DNA of 64,000 nt. Source: an uncultured Rhizobiaceae group bacterium (GTDB lineage Bacteria; Pseudomonadota; Alphaproteobacteria; Rhizobiales; Rhizobiaceae). Position numbers and translations under genes: made by a program. The notes under the pieces were generated by a model, which saw nothing but the letters and a program-made list of their open reading frames with translations, was not told the DNA's origin and did no database searches. The DNA lies in the NCBI GenBank assembly GCA_937958815.1, contig CALGMR010000004.1, positions 248,001-312,000 of the forward strand, read 5' to 3'. This document shows positions 8,429 through 16,848 of the stretch, piece after piece (position 1 is the first letter of the stretch; the number at the start of each line of letters is the position of its first letter).

Positions 8429-9382
8429 ATGTCCCAATCAACAACTGAAAAGTTCACCTCCAGAGACTTTCGTGATGCCCTTTCAAGTTTCGCGACCGGC
8501 GTCACCATTGTCACAACCCGCGATGCCCAAAATACTCCTGTTGGCATGACGGCATCGAGCTTCAATTCGGTGTCCACCGAACCACCATTGATCCTTTGGA
8601 GTGTGACTAAAACCGCAAAGAGCGCGCCTGCGTTTAAGACAGCGGAGCATTTTGCAGTTCACGTTTTGGCAACCGATCAAACCGAACTGTCAAACAAATT
8701 TGCCAAAAGTGGAGCCGATAAGTTTGGCGACACTTCGTTCTCCGTCGACGCCAACGGCGTGCCAATTTTGGAAAACACAGCCGCACGATTTGATTGCAAA
8801 ACTTGGGAAGTCTACGAAGGTGGAGATCACTGGATCATCGTTGGCGAAGTGCGCGCCATCGAAAGCGCAAAGAAAGAAGGTTTGGTGTTTGGTGGCGGAA
8901 CCTATGCCGTTGCCTCTCCACTCACAGCTTCAAAAAGTGCCGAAACTCGTGAGACCGGATCATCAGAAATCATAGATGACTTACTGTTCTATCACCTGTC
9001 TCGCGCTTACCACCAAATGGCGCACCAGTTTCATGATGAAGTGCGGAGCAAAGGGCTGACGGTTGCAGAGTGGCGCGTTTCTGCTTGCTTATACGCCCAA
9101 TCAACCTGTCGATTTACAGAGCTTGCCGCGCGTACTTTTCTTGATCCTCAATCAATGGAAGACATTTTGTCATCGATGGAAGAGCAAGGCCTGTGCACCC
9201 TCTCTCAAACGGACGGTGAACGTTCCGCTACAGGAACATTGAAGGGACACGAGCGCGTAACATCGCTTATTGAGCTGGCGAAAGGCTACGAAAAAGACAT
9301 CATGAACGATATTGATGATGTTTCACCTCAAGCACTGAAATCCACGTTAAAAAAGATCACAACAAGCGCCCTCAATTCTTAG
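8429..9382 (+). CDS. hpaC: Flavin reductase with C-terminal MarR-like domain (C1-type partner of HpaB)
   Basis: Residues 1 to about 170 form a flavin reductase domain, with the family pattern FATGVTIVTTRD and GMTASSFNSVS near the start. Residues of about 185-317 resemble a MarR winged-helix domain, including the stretch LTVAEWRVSACLYA. This two-domain layout and length match the C1 reductase of Acinetobacter baumannii p-hydroxyphenylacetate hydroxylase, in which substrate binding to the MarR-like part releases autoinhibition of NADH oxidation. Simple HpaC proteins are about 170 residues. The gene follows hpaB by three bases and presumably supplies its reduced flavin. That the C-terminal domain senses substrate here is inferred by analogy. 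Confidence 0.88.
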   Translation: MSQSTTEKFTSRDFRDALSSFATGVTIVTTRDAQNTPVGMTASSFNSVSTEPPLILWSVTKTAKSAPAFKTAEHFAVHVLATDQTELSNKFAKSGADKFGDTSFSVDANGVPILENTAARFDCKTWEVYEGGDHWIIVGEVRAIESAKKEGLVFGGGTYAVASPLTASKSAETRETGSSEIIDDLLFYHLSRAYHQMAHQFHDEVRSKGLTVAEWRVSACLYAQSTCRFTELAARTFLDPQSMEDILSSMEEQGLCTLSQTDGERSATGTLKGHERVTSLIELAKGYEKDIMNDIDDVSPQALKSTLKKITTSALNS

Positions 9383-9427
9383 ACAACGATCAATTTTCGC
9401 AAAGCGTAACCACTTAGTGAGGCAAGC

Positions 9428-10678
9428 ATGACCGTTTTGATTGCTGGCAGCGGCATTGCTGGTTTGACTATGGGGCTGACGCTTCATCAAATGGGCATTC
9501 CCTTTCGAATTTTTGAAGCTGTTCCCAAAATCAAACCTCTGGGTGTTGGCATCAACATACAGCCTAATGCAGTGAGGGAACTGTTTGACCTCGGCCTTGA
9601 AAAGGCTCTCGACCGATGTGGTGTTAGAACGAAAGAATACGGCTTCTTCACCAAAACTGGACTTGAAATCTGGACCGAAAAACGGGGCATAGAAGCTGGC
9701 TACAAATGGCCGCAATTTTCGTTGCACCGAGGGAAATTGCAGGTGGAGCTTTACAACGCGTTGATTGAACGAGCCGGACCGAATGCAATTGCCACGGGAC
9801 ACGCTGCAACGCGATATGAACAATCAGAAGATGGTGTTCTGCTTCATGTGAGCGGCCCAGAGGGGCCCACCATCAAAGGGAGTGTTTTGCTGGCAGCGGA
9901 TGGAATAAATTCCGCCATAAGAGCGCAAATGTATCCTTTCGAAGGTGAACCCATTTGGAACGGCTGCGTTTTATGGCGCGCAACAAGCATGGGCAAACCA
10001 TTTCGATCTGGCGCATCCATGGTTCTTGCAGGCCATGATGATATTCGCTTCGTGGCATATCCGATTTCTGCGCCTGACCCACACACGGGTGATGCCGAGA
10101 TCAATTGGATTGCGGAAATTCGGCGCGATCCGGGCGAAGGTTGGCGAAAAGCAGACTACAATGCAGCTTCCGACATCAGTACTTTCCTGCCCACTTTTTC
10201 GGAGTGGAATTTTGATTGGCTGGATTGCCGACGGCTTATACAAAGCGCAGAGAAAGTTTTTGAATACCCCATGGTGGATCGTGATCCACTTCCACATTGG
10301 ACAGATGGATGTGTCACCTTGATGGGAGATGCCGCTCACCCCGCCTACCCAGTGGGGTCAAATGGTGCGAGCCAGGCCATTGTCGATGCGCGCATTATAG
10401 GGTCAATGTTTCAAAAACACGGGATCAACAATCAAGCTCTAGAAGCCTTCGAAAGGCGCGTGCGTCCACAAATGACCAAAGTGGTTCAAGCCAATCGCAG
10501 TGGTGGTGGCCCAGACGGTGTGATGCAAATGGTCGAAGACCGTTGCGGTGGAACTTTCAAAAATATTGAAGACGTCATTGCGCATAGCGAGTTGGCAGCT
10601 CATGCAGAAAAATACAAAGCTTTGGCTGGGTTCTCAATTCAAGAACTAAATGAACAACCGCCACTGCTCAAAGTTTAG
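9428..10678 (+). CDS. FAD-dependent aromatic hydroxylase, PhzS/salicylate hydroxylase-like
   Basis: This 416-residue flavoprotein of the p-hydroxybenzoate hydroxylase superfamily begins with a dinucleotide-binding motif (ILAGSGIAGLTMG type). It has the DG motif LLAADGINSAIR in the middle and the GD motif MGDAAHPAYPVGSNGASQAI near residue 300. The segment KPLGVGINIQPNAVRELFDLG and the YPMVDRDPLPHW stretch are very like PhzS and related enzymes that hydroxylate or decarboxylatively hydroxylate aromatic or N-heterocyclic acids. A GAGG site precedes the ATG. The following NicX-like gene suggests that it may produce a dihydroxylated ring for cleavage, for example a dihydroxypyridine. This is inference. 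Confidence 0.85.
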   Translation: MTVLIAGSGIAGLTMGLTLHQMGIPFRIFEAVPKIKPLGVGINIQPNAVRELFDLGLEKALDRCGVRTKEYGFFTKTGLEIWTEKRGIEAGYKWPQFSLHRGKLQVELYNALIERAGPNAIATGHAATRYEQSEDGVLLHVSGPEGPTIKGSVLLAADGINSAIRAQMYPFEGEPIWNGCVLWRATSMGKPFRSGASMVLAGHDDIRFVAYPISAPDPHTGDAEINWIAEIRRDPGEGWRKADYNAASDISTFLPTFSEWNFDWLDCRRLIQSAEKVFEYPMVDRDPLPHWTDGCVTLMGDAAHPAYPVGSNGASQAIVDARIIGSMFQKHGINNQALEAFERRVRPQMTKVVQANRSGGGPDGVMQMVEDRCGGTFKNIEDVIAHSELAAHAEKYKALAGFSIQELNEQPPLLKV

Positions 10679-10795
10679 ATAGGTTCATTGCGGAACGTGT
10701 GGTTCAGCAGCATCAAATATTGGTATTGCCAACGCGCTGCAAACCCACCAAAATTGTTCGGTCATTTCAATCCGAAACTGTATTTGTGAAAAGCC

Positions 10796-11842
10796 ATGTT
10801 CACTGACCGAATAGAAGGCAAATGGATCAGCCTGTTTGCTGAAGCACTCGCTTTAAGTGGCGTCCAACAGGATGACGAAGTGGTTATTCTTTCTGAAACA
10901 CAATCACGCCAAGTCAACGTGCATTTGTGCGAATTGGCGCTTGTGCAACTTGGCGCAAAACCTGCGCATGTGATTGCCACTACGCCAGTGCAAACCGCAC
11001 CCATCCCCATTCGATCAACCGGTGCATCATCAGCCCTGCAGTTTCACGCACCTATTATGGCAGCTCTTTCTTTTGGTGGTTTGATTGTCGATTGCACACT
11101 TGAAGGTTTGCTTCATGCCGCCGAATTGTCGACTGTTTTGAAAAGCGGGTCGCGCGTGTTGATGATCTCCAACGAGCATCCCGATATTCTGGAGCGCGTT
11201 GGCTCTGATCCCGAGCTTAAAGAGCGTGTGAAGACGGGCATGAAAATGATGCGTGGTGCAAAAGAAATGCGCGTTACATCTCCTGCCGGAACCGATTTGA
11301 CCATCAATTTAGAAGGCGCCGTCGTTGGCGGCGGCTGGGGCTTCACCACAACACCGGGCACTATCACCAATTGGCCGGGCGGTTTGTGTTTGGCTTTTCC
11401 AGCAAAAAACACAACATCGGGCACACTGGTTTTGGACAAGGGAGATCAAAACCTTACGTTCAAGCGCTATCTAGAAAATCCTGTTCATCTGACAATCGAG
11501 AATGACTATGTGACCAAGATTGATGGCGATAATCTGGATGCCGCGTTGATGAAAGCAGCCATCGAAGTTTGGAACGACAAGGACGCTTACGCCACTTCCC
11601 ATGTGGGCTGGGGCATGAACAAGCAGGCCAAATGGGCGGCCATGGCGCATTACGACAAGTCCGATCACAACGGCACAGAGGAACGGGTTTTTGCAGGCAA
11701 TTTTCTGTTCTCAACAGGTGCCAATGAAATGGCAGAGCGCTACACGCTTGGTCATTTTGATTTGCCTATGCGCAATTGCAGCGTGACTTTGGATGGCAAA
11801 GACGTGGTTGTTGACGGCCAGCTGATAGAGATGTTGGCATGA
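10796..11842 (+). CDS. NicX-like 2,5-dihydroxypyridine 5,6-dioxygenase family protein
   Basis: This 348-residue protein resembles NicX, the Fe(II) extradiol-type dioxygenase that opens 2,5-dihydroxypyridine to N-formylmaleamate. The metal ligands of that small family are all present: His269 in SHVGWG, and His320 and Asp322 in GHFDLPMRNC. The flanking blocks GTLVLDKGD and FAGNFLFSTG also match. The next gene, an alpha/beta hydrolase, overlaps the stop by four bases, paralleling pairing of NicX with the deformylase NicD. NicF-like maleamate amidohydrolase and NicE-like maleate isomerase are not seen in the window, so the natural substrate may differ from 2,5-dihydroxypyridine. Confidence 0.82.
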   Translation: MFTDRIEGKWISLFAEALALSGVQQDDEVVILSETQSRQVNVHLCELALVQLGAKPAHVIATTPVQTAPIPIRSTGASSALQFHAPIMAALSFGGLIVDCTLEGLLHAAELSTVLKSGSRVLMISNEHPDILERVGSDPELKERVKTGMKMMRGAKEMRVTSPAGTDLTINLEGAVVGGGWGFTTTPGTITNWPGGLCLAFPAKNTTSGTLVLDKGDQNLTFKRYLENPVHLTIENDYVTKIDGDNLDAALMKAAIEVWNDKDAYATSHVGWGMNKQAKWAAMAHYDKSDHNGTEERVFAGNFLFSTGANEMAERYTLGHFDLPMRNCSVTLDGKDVVVDGQLIEMLA

Positions 11843-12612
11843 CATCTTCATTCACCAGTTCGGGTGAAAGCGACGATTGCATAATCTTCCTCCACGGTGT
11901 TGGCAGTGGCAAAGAAGGTTGGGAAGCGCAAGCCAGTGCCACGGTGAACGCGGGTTGGCGTTTTGTCGCCGTTGATGCACCAGGCTTCGGTGAAACACCC
12001 TTGCCCGATCAACCAGGCTTCGAACCGCACGTTGAAAGCTTGCTCGAACTGATAGATTCGTTCAAAGCCAATCGCGTGGTCCTATGTGGCCATTCACTGG
12101 GTGGCATGACAGCGCAAGAATTTTACGCCGCCAATCCTGAGAAAATTTCTGGCCTTATTTTATCCGCCACCAGTTCCGCATTCGGTAAGCCAGATGGAGA
12201 TTTTCAAAAAGAATTTCTGCGCGCTCGGTTTGAGCCATTTGAAAGCGGCATCACAATGCCTGAATTTGCAAAACGCTTTGCCAAAAACCTTTTGGGGCCA
12301 TCGGCAAACACACACGAACTTGATAGGGTAATCGACGTCATGTCGACTGTCTCGATTGAAGCTTACAAACTGTCTATGAACACTATTGTGGGGTTTGACC
12401 AACGTGAAAATCTACAAAACATCAGCGTGCCAACGCTGCTGATTTCTGGAGAACACGACACCAACTCCCCTGCCAGAATGATGGCTCGAATGGCAGAGCG
12501 TATTCGAGATTCAACTTATGTGGAACTTGCAGACACCGGCCATATGGCGCCCATTGAGAACAGTGCGGCCTTCAACCACCATCTCGTAGAATTTCTGAAA
12601 AGCTTGGACTGA
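11839..12612 (+). CDS. Alpha/beta hydrolase, possible NicD-like deformylase
   Basis: This 257-residue alpha/beta-fold hydrolase carries the nucleophile elbow GHSLGG with Ser86, an Asp in SGEHDTNSP and a His in DTGHMAP, so the catalytic triad is intact. The oxyanion region FLHGVGSGKEGW is conserved. It starts in the ATGA overlap with the NicX-like gene. In nicotinate pathways the hydrolase next to NicX is NicD, which deformylates N-formylmaleamate, so an equivalent role on the cleavage product is the simplest guess. Hydrolases of meta-cleavage products are the main alternative. Confidence 0.8.
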   Translation: MTSSFTSSGESDDCIIFLHGVGSGKEGWEAQASATVNAGWRFVAVDAPGFGETPLPDQPGFEPHVESLLELIDSFKANRVVLCGHSLGGMTAQEFYAANPEKISGLILSATSSAFGKPDGDFQKEFLRARFEPFESGITMPEFAKRFAKNLLGPSANTHELDRVIDVMSTVSIEAYKLSMNTIVGFDQRENLQNISVPTLLISGEHDTNSPARMMARMAERIRDSTYVELADTGHMAPIENSAAFNHHLVEFLKSLD

Positions 12613-12615
12613 CAC

Positions 12616-13839
12616 ATGACAGAAATGCCCAAAAACATATTGCCAACAGTGTCAAGCAAATCGACACCAGCAGAGTTGATAGACGCTGCACGCTGGCTCG
12701 GCAAAAACCGTTTTCAGGATCGCGCTGCGGAGTATGATCTGGAAGCCAAGTTTCCCACAGAGAACTATCAAGATTTGCGCGAAGCCGGTTTTCTTGGCCT
12801 CACCATTCCCGCAGAATTTGGCGGCATTGGTGCAAGCTTCGAAACCTATTGCAAAGTATCTGCCGAGCTCGGTCGTTGGTGTGGTGCTACCGCCCTAACC
12901 TTCAATATGCACGCCCAGACAATGTTTTGGACAGGTGATGTTTTTGATTCAATGTCTGGGTTTGAAGAAGCCCGCGAAGTGCAAAACCAGCGGCGCGCAA
13001 AACTCTATGATCGTGTATTGAACGATGGCAGCATTTTTGCACAACCCTTTTCCGAACCCAATTCAGCAGCAGCGGCAGGCAAAGCCCCCTTTGGAACAAC
13101 CGCGCGAAAGTTGGATGGCGGGTGGATTGTTAACGGCACCAAACACTTCGCATCGCTTTCTGGCGCCGCCAGCTACTATTCCATGGTGTGCACAATCGAA
13201 ACTGATGAAGGCAGCGCACGCACCAAAAATGCGGTTTATCTTTGCGTTCCCGAAGATGCCGACGGGTTTGAAATTTTCGGCCCCTGGGACCCTGTCGGAA
13301 TGCGCGCCACCGTTTCGCGTGGCCTCAAAATGGAAGATGTTTTTGTCCCCGATGATCTGGAGCTATTGCCACCGGGCGCGTATTTCAAATTGGCGCTAAA
13401 ATGGCCTCATATGTTCTTCACGCTGTGCCCCACATATATGGGCATTTCGCAAGCTGCGTTTGATTTTACGGTCGAATATTTGAGCAAAGGCATGCGTGAT
13501 ATTCCATCCAAACAATATGCGGTCGCCCAAATGCGTTTGAAATTGGAACAGTCGCGCGCGCTATTTGAAACCACAATTGCTGATGCCGGATTTGAACCCA
13601 CAAAAGATCAACGCCTTCGCGCTTATGCAGCCCAATACACCATCATGGAACACGCTCAGGAAATTTGTGCCCTAGCCATGCGCACGTGCGGCGGTCGCAC
13701 GTTGTTAAAAAGCTTCCCCTTGGAGCGCTTATATCGTGAAAGCCGTTGCGGCGCGTTGATGTTGCCTTGGACCGCTGAAATTGCCGAAAACCGTCTCGGG
13801 CAAGAAAGCCTGTTTGAGCCTGGCGAGATGAAATCCTAA
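12616..13839 (+). CDS. Acyl-CoA dehydrogenase-like flavoprotein
   Basis: The 407 residues show the acyl-CoA dehydrogenase fold, with the N-terminal helical part (FLGLTIPAEFGGIGASF), the beta domain (FAQPFSEPNSAAAAGKAPFG, then WIVNGTKHFASLSG) and the C-terminal helices. The family includes true dehydrogenases and FMN/FAD monooxygenases such as the C2 oxygenase of p-hydroxyphenylacetate hydroxylase and DszC. The C-terminal region where dehydrogenases carry their base is not clearly conserved to my eye, so either reaction is possible. It begins three bases after the hydrolase stop and is followed by a CoA ligase, which slightly favours a CoA-ester substrate. Confidence 0.78.
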   Translation: MTEMPKNILPTVSSKSTPAELIDAARWLGKNRFQDRAAEYDLEAKFPTENYQDLREAGFLGLTIPAEFGGIGASFETYCKVSAELGRWCGATALTFNMHAQTMFWTGDVFDSMSGFEEAREVQNQRRAKLYDRVLNDGSIFAQPFSEPNSAAAAGKAPFGTTARKLDGGWIVNGTKHFASLSGAASYYSMVCTIETDEGSARTKNAVYLCVPEDADGFEIFGPWDPVGMRATVSRGLKMEDVFVPDDLELLPPGAYFKLALKWPHMFFTLCPTYMGISQAAFDFTVEYLSKGMRDIPSKQYAVAQMRLKLEQSRALFETTIADAGFEPTKDQRLRAYAAQYTIMEHAQEICALAMRTCGGRTLLKSFPLERLYRESRCGALMLPWTAEIAENRLGQESLFEPGEMKS

Positions 13840-13852
13840 CGGAGCAATTCCC

Positions 13853-15346
13853 ATGTATTTGCTCGAACGCATGAACCATTGGGCCCGCACAACACCCAGC
13901 AGCCCTGCAATTGTTTTCGAAGGTGAAACGATAGATTTCAGAGCTTTTCAAGCCAAAGTCGAAAACACGATTGCACTCTTGGAGAACGAATTTGGCATTC
14001 GCTCAGGTGATCGTGTTGCCTATCTCGGCATCAACCATCCAAACATGCTCTACCTCGTATTTGCTTGTTCCCATTTGGGTGCGATCTTTACACCCTACAA
14101 TTCCCGACTGGCAGAAGATGAATACCGCTATCTGATCGAGAATTCAGATCCAGCCATTTGCTTTTATGACAAACACTTTGCGGCGGTTGCTGATCGGTTG
14201 CAGAATATAGAGTGCAAGCTTGCCTCGGTTGACCATCTGAACAGACAGACCAACCATCCATTTTCAACACCATTACATAAAGACAATAGTGCACCGCTGC
14301 TGCTGGTTTACACTTCAGGCACCACCGGTAAGCCCAAAGGCGTTTTGCTGTCCAACAAGGCGGTTGCAGCCAACATTGAAAACGGAAACGCTCTTTACGA
14401 TTTTCAACCTGATCAAAACATTCTCGTCACGCTTCCCTTGTTTCATGTGGGAGGTCTTTGCATCCTCCTGCTTCCAGCGTTGACCCAAGGGGCAACGATC
14501 CATCTTCATTCGAAGTTTGATCCTTGGGCGACAATTAAAACGCTTTCGAGCAATAGCATCACCACTACAATTTTGGTGCCTGCTCAAATGGCGGCCATGA
14601 TGGCACTCCCCGATTGGGATAAAGCCGAAATGCCTTCCATAAAATATGTAGTTGTTGGATCGTCGCTTATTCCCATGTCTCAAATAAAAGCATGGCACGC
14701 CAAAGGCATCCCAGTCAGCCAAGTTTATGGTGCGACAGAAACAGGGCCAACCGCCATTGGACTGCATCCAGACCTTGCGATGTCCCATGAAGGCTCTGCA
14801 GGCCAAGCCGCGCATTTATGTTCCATCGAAGTTCGTCGTGAAGACAAGTCCATGTGTGCGACAAATGAAAACGGCGACATTTGGGTAAAAGGCCCCAACA
14901 TCTTGTCAGCCTATTGGCGCAACCGAGAAGAAACAGATTTGGTTTTGCAAGATGGCTGGTACAACACGGGCGATATCGGGCACATCGACGAAGACGGATT
15001 TTACTGGATTGTGGATCGCTCAAAAGACGTCATCATATCAGGCGGTGAAAACATCTACCCTGCCGAGGTTGAAGCCGTTGCACTTCAACATCCATCCATC
15101 AAAGCCATTGCTGTTGTTGGAAAACGTGATCCCCATTGGGGGGAAACACCTGTTGCAGCCGTTGAGCTTCAGGAGAATACGACGTTAGAGCAAGCCGATT
15201 TCAAAGCTTTTCTAAAAGACAAGATAGCCAAGTTTAAACAGCCAAAATCAATTGTTGTCTTTGATGTTCTGCCACGCAACGGTATGGGAAAAATTGAAAA
15301 ATCCGACATAAGAAAAAGCGTCAATGCTTCTGTTGAAAACTCATAA
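13853..15346 (+). CDS. Acyl-CoA synthetase / AMP-dependent ligase
   Basis: This 497-residue ANL-superfamily enzyme would activate a carboxylic acid to its acyl-CoA through an acyl-AMP intermediate. The P-loop-like motif YTSGTTGKPKG lies near residue 150, the YGATETG motif near 290, the YNTGDIGH motif near 365 and the hinge block DRSKDVIISGGENIYPAEVE near 385. The catalytic lysine motif RNGMGKIEK is close to the C-terminus. GGAG precedes the ATG. The position after an acyl-CoA dehydrogenase-like gene suggests that a pathway acid is converted to a thioester, but chain or ring specificity cannot be read. Confidence 0.88.
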   Translation: MYLLERMNHWARTTPSSPAIVFEGETIDFRAFQAKVENTIALLENEFGIRSGDRVAYLGINHPNMLYLVFACSHLGAIFTPYNSRLAEDEYRYLIENSDPAICFYDKHFAAVADRLQNIECKLASVDHLNRQTNHPFSTPLHKDNSAPLLLVYTSGTTGKPKGVLLSNKAVAANIENGNALYDFQPDQNILVTLPLFHVGGLCILLLPALTQGATIHLHSKFDPWATIKTLSSNSITTTILVPAQMAAMMALPDWDKAEMPSIKYVVVGSSLIPMSQIKAWHAKGIPVSQVYGATETGPTAIGLHPDLAMSHEGSAGQAAHLCSIEVRREDKSMCATNENGDIWVKGPNILSAYWRNREETDLVLQDGWYNTGDIGHIDEDGFYWIVDRSKDVIISGGENIYPAEVEAVALQHPSIKAIAVVGKRDPHWGETPVAAVELQENTTLEQADFKAFLKDKIAKFKQPKSIVVFDVLPRNGMGKIEKSDIRKSVNASVENS

Positions 15347-15357
15347 AAGGAACGATT

Positions 15358-16035
15358 ATGCAACTTAATCAAGCGATGCAGGAACGACGCTCCATACGCG
15401 GTTTTACAAAACAACCCGTTCCACGCGATGTGCTTGAAGAAGTGATCGCTCTTGCCAATCGTGCGCCCTCGTCCATGAACACCCAACCTTGGCACTTACA
15501 TGTGTTGACGGGAGAACCTTTAGAACAAGTTCGCGAAGGCAACACCAGCCGCATGTTGGGTGGTGTGCCGCCAAGTCGTGAAATCGAAGATTATGCCGCA
15601 TATGAGGGCGAACACCGAAAACGCCAAATTGAAATTGCGGTTCAGCTGTTCGAAGCGATGGGAATTGAACGGCACGATGCGGAACGGCGGCAAGATTGGG
15701 TGATGCGCGGCTTTCGCCAATTTGATGCCCCTGTTTCCATTGTTGTTTGCTTTGACAAATCGCTTTTGAACAACACGATCGCTCATTTTGACACCGGTGC
15801 AATGACGTACGGATTGGTCTTGGCGGCGTGGAGCAAAGGTTTGGGCGCTGTCATCAATGGCCAAGGCATTATGCAGAGCCCTGTTGTGCGCGAAATCGCG
15901 AATATTCCCGAAGATCAGGTAATCCTCACATGTGTCGCACTGGGCTGGCCTGATGAAGATTTCATCGCCAATTCCGTCGTGTCGCGACGTCGTCCGATTG
16001 AGAACACAACTCGCTTTTTGGGCTTTGAAGACTAG
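15358..16035 (+). CDS. Nitroreductase-family FMN oxidoreductase
   Basis: This 225-residue protein has the nitroreductase fold. RRSIRGFTKQPVPRDVL at the N-terminus and RAPSSMNTQPWHLHVLTG are the FMN-binding signatures, and the C-terminal region contains the usual ALGWPDEDF and a phosphate-contacting Arg. Members reduce nitroaromatics, quinones, enones or flavins with NAD(P)H. A simple role would be reduction of a quinone or double bond formed from hydroxylated intermediates. It is the last plus-strand gene of the cluster and converges with hpaH, leaving only nine bases between the stop codons. Confidence 0.85.
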   Translation: MQLNQAMQERRSIRGFTKQPVPRDVLEEVIALANRAPSSMNTQPWHLHVLTGEPLEQVREGNTSRMLGGVPPSREIEDYAAYEGEHRKRQIEIAVQLFEAMGIERHDAERRQDWVMRGFRQFDAPVSIVVCFDKSLLNNTIAHFDTGAMTYGLVLAAWSKGLGAVINGQGIMQSPVVREIANIPEDQVILTCVALGWPDEDFIANSVVSRRRPIENTTRFLGFED

Positions 16036-16044
16036 GATCAAAAA

Positions 16045-16848
16045 CTATTCAAATGAAATGGACACGCTGGAAAACGGCCCGAAATCAGCTTCGATCAGCG
16101 TGCCGGACGGGCATTCCAATGGGGCAATAAATGAGCCGGACAAAACCACCTGCCCTGCTTCCAAACGCTGCCCATAAGAGTGCATTCTGCGTGCGAGCCA
16201 GACCACAGATTCCACAGGGTCGTTCAGGACAGCTGCACCCAAACCAGTGCTCACAACTTCTCTGTTTTTGCTGACGATCGCGCCCGTCCACCTGAGGTCA
16301 AAAGCTCGCGGATCGTGCTTTACTGCGCCTGTCACGATGCCAGCGTTGGCTGCATTGTCTGACACAGTATCAAAAATTATTCGCGCCTGTCCCGTATCAG
16401 GGTCTTTGCGCAAAATGCGGGTGTCCAAAATTTCAAGCGATGGTGTGACGTAATCTGTGGCATTCAAAACATCTTCACGGGTGCCGTCGCCAGAAATTGT
16501 GTCTTTCAAAACAAATGCAATTTCAGCCTCCACCCGCGGTTCGATAAACCGTGTTTTTGGAACCACATCACCGGATGCAAACACCATGTCATCATAAAGC
16601 ACTCCACTGTCTGGCGTTTCAATGCCGAGAGCGTCTTGCATCACCTTTGATGTCAAACCAATTTTCCAGCCAACGATCTCGCGGCCGCGTGCAAGCTTCA
16701 TATCAATTTGCGCTTTTTGTATCGCGTAGGCATCATCCAAAACCATGTCGGGATGCTGCTTGCTAATCAGACCAATTTGAGTGCGGGTGTCTTCTGCATT
16801 CAACAAAGCTTCCGCTGCTGAATTGATTTGGTCTTGGCTAAGGCTCAC
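16045..16848 (-). CDS. hpaH: 2-oxohept-4-ene-1,7-dioate hydratase (HpaH)
   Basis: HpaH adds water to 2-oxohept-4-ene-1,7-dioate late in homoprotocatechuate meta-cleavage. The 267-residue protein matches the hydratase/decarboxylase family, with GWKIGLTSKVMQDALGI, the acidic metal-binding segment EPRVEAEIAFVL, and FDTVSDNAANAGIVTG, which is close to the E. coli HpaH sequence as I recall it. The start overlaps the hpaG stop by four bases. The 4-oxalocrotonate decarboxylase DmpH/XylI is related, but the neighbours favour HpaH. The aldolase HpaI that should follow is absent from the window. Confidence 0.9.
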   Translation of the reverse strand: MSLSQDQINSAAEALLNAEDTRTQIGLISKQHPDMVLDDAYAIQKAQIDMKLARGREIVGWKIGLTSKVMQDALGIETPDSGVLYDDMVFASGDVVPKTRFIEPRVEAEIAFVLKDTISGDGTREDVLNATDYVTPSLEILDTRILRKDPDTGQARIIFDTVSDNAANAGIVTGAVKHDPRAFDLRWTGAIVSKNREVVSTGLGAAVLNDPVESVVWLARRMHSYGQRLEAGQVVLSGSFIAPLECPSGTLIEADFGPFSSVSISFE

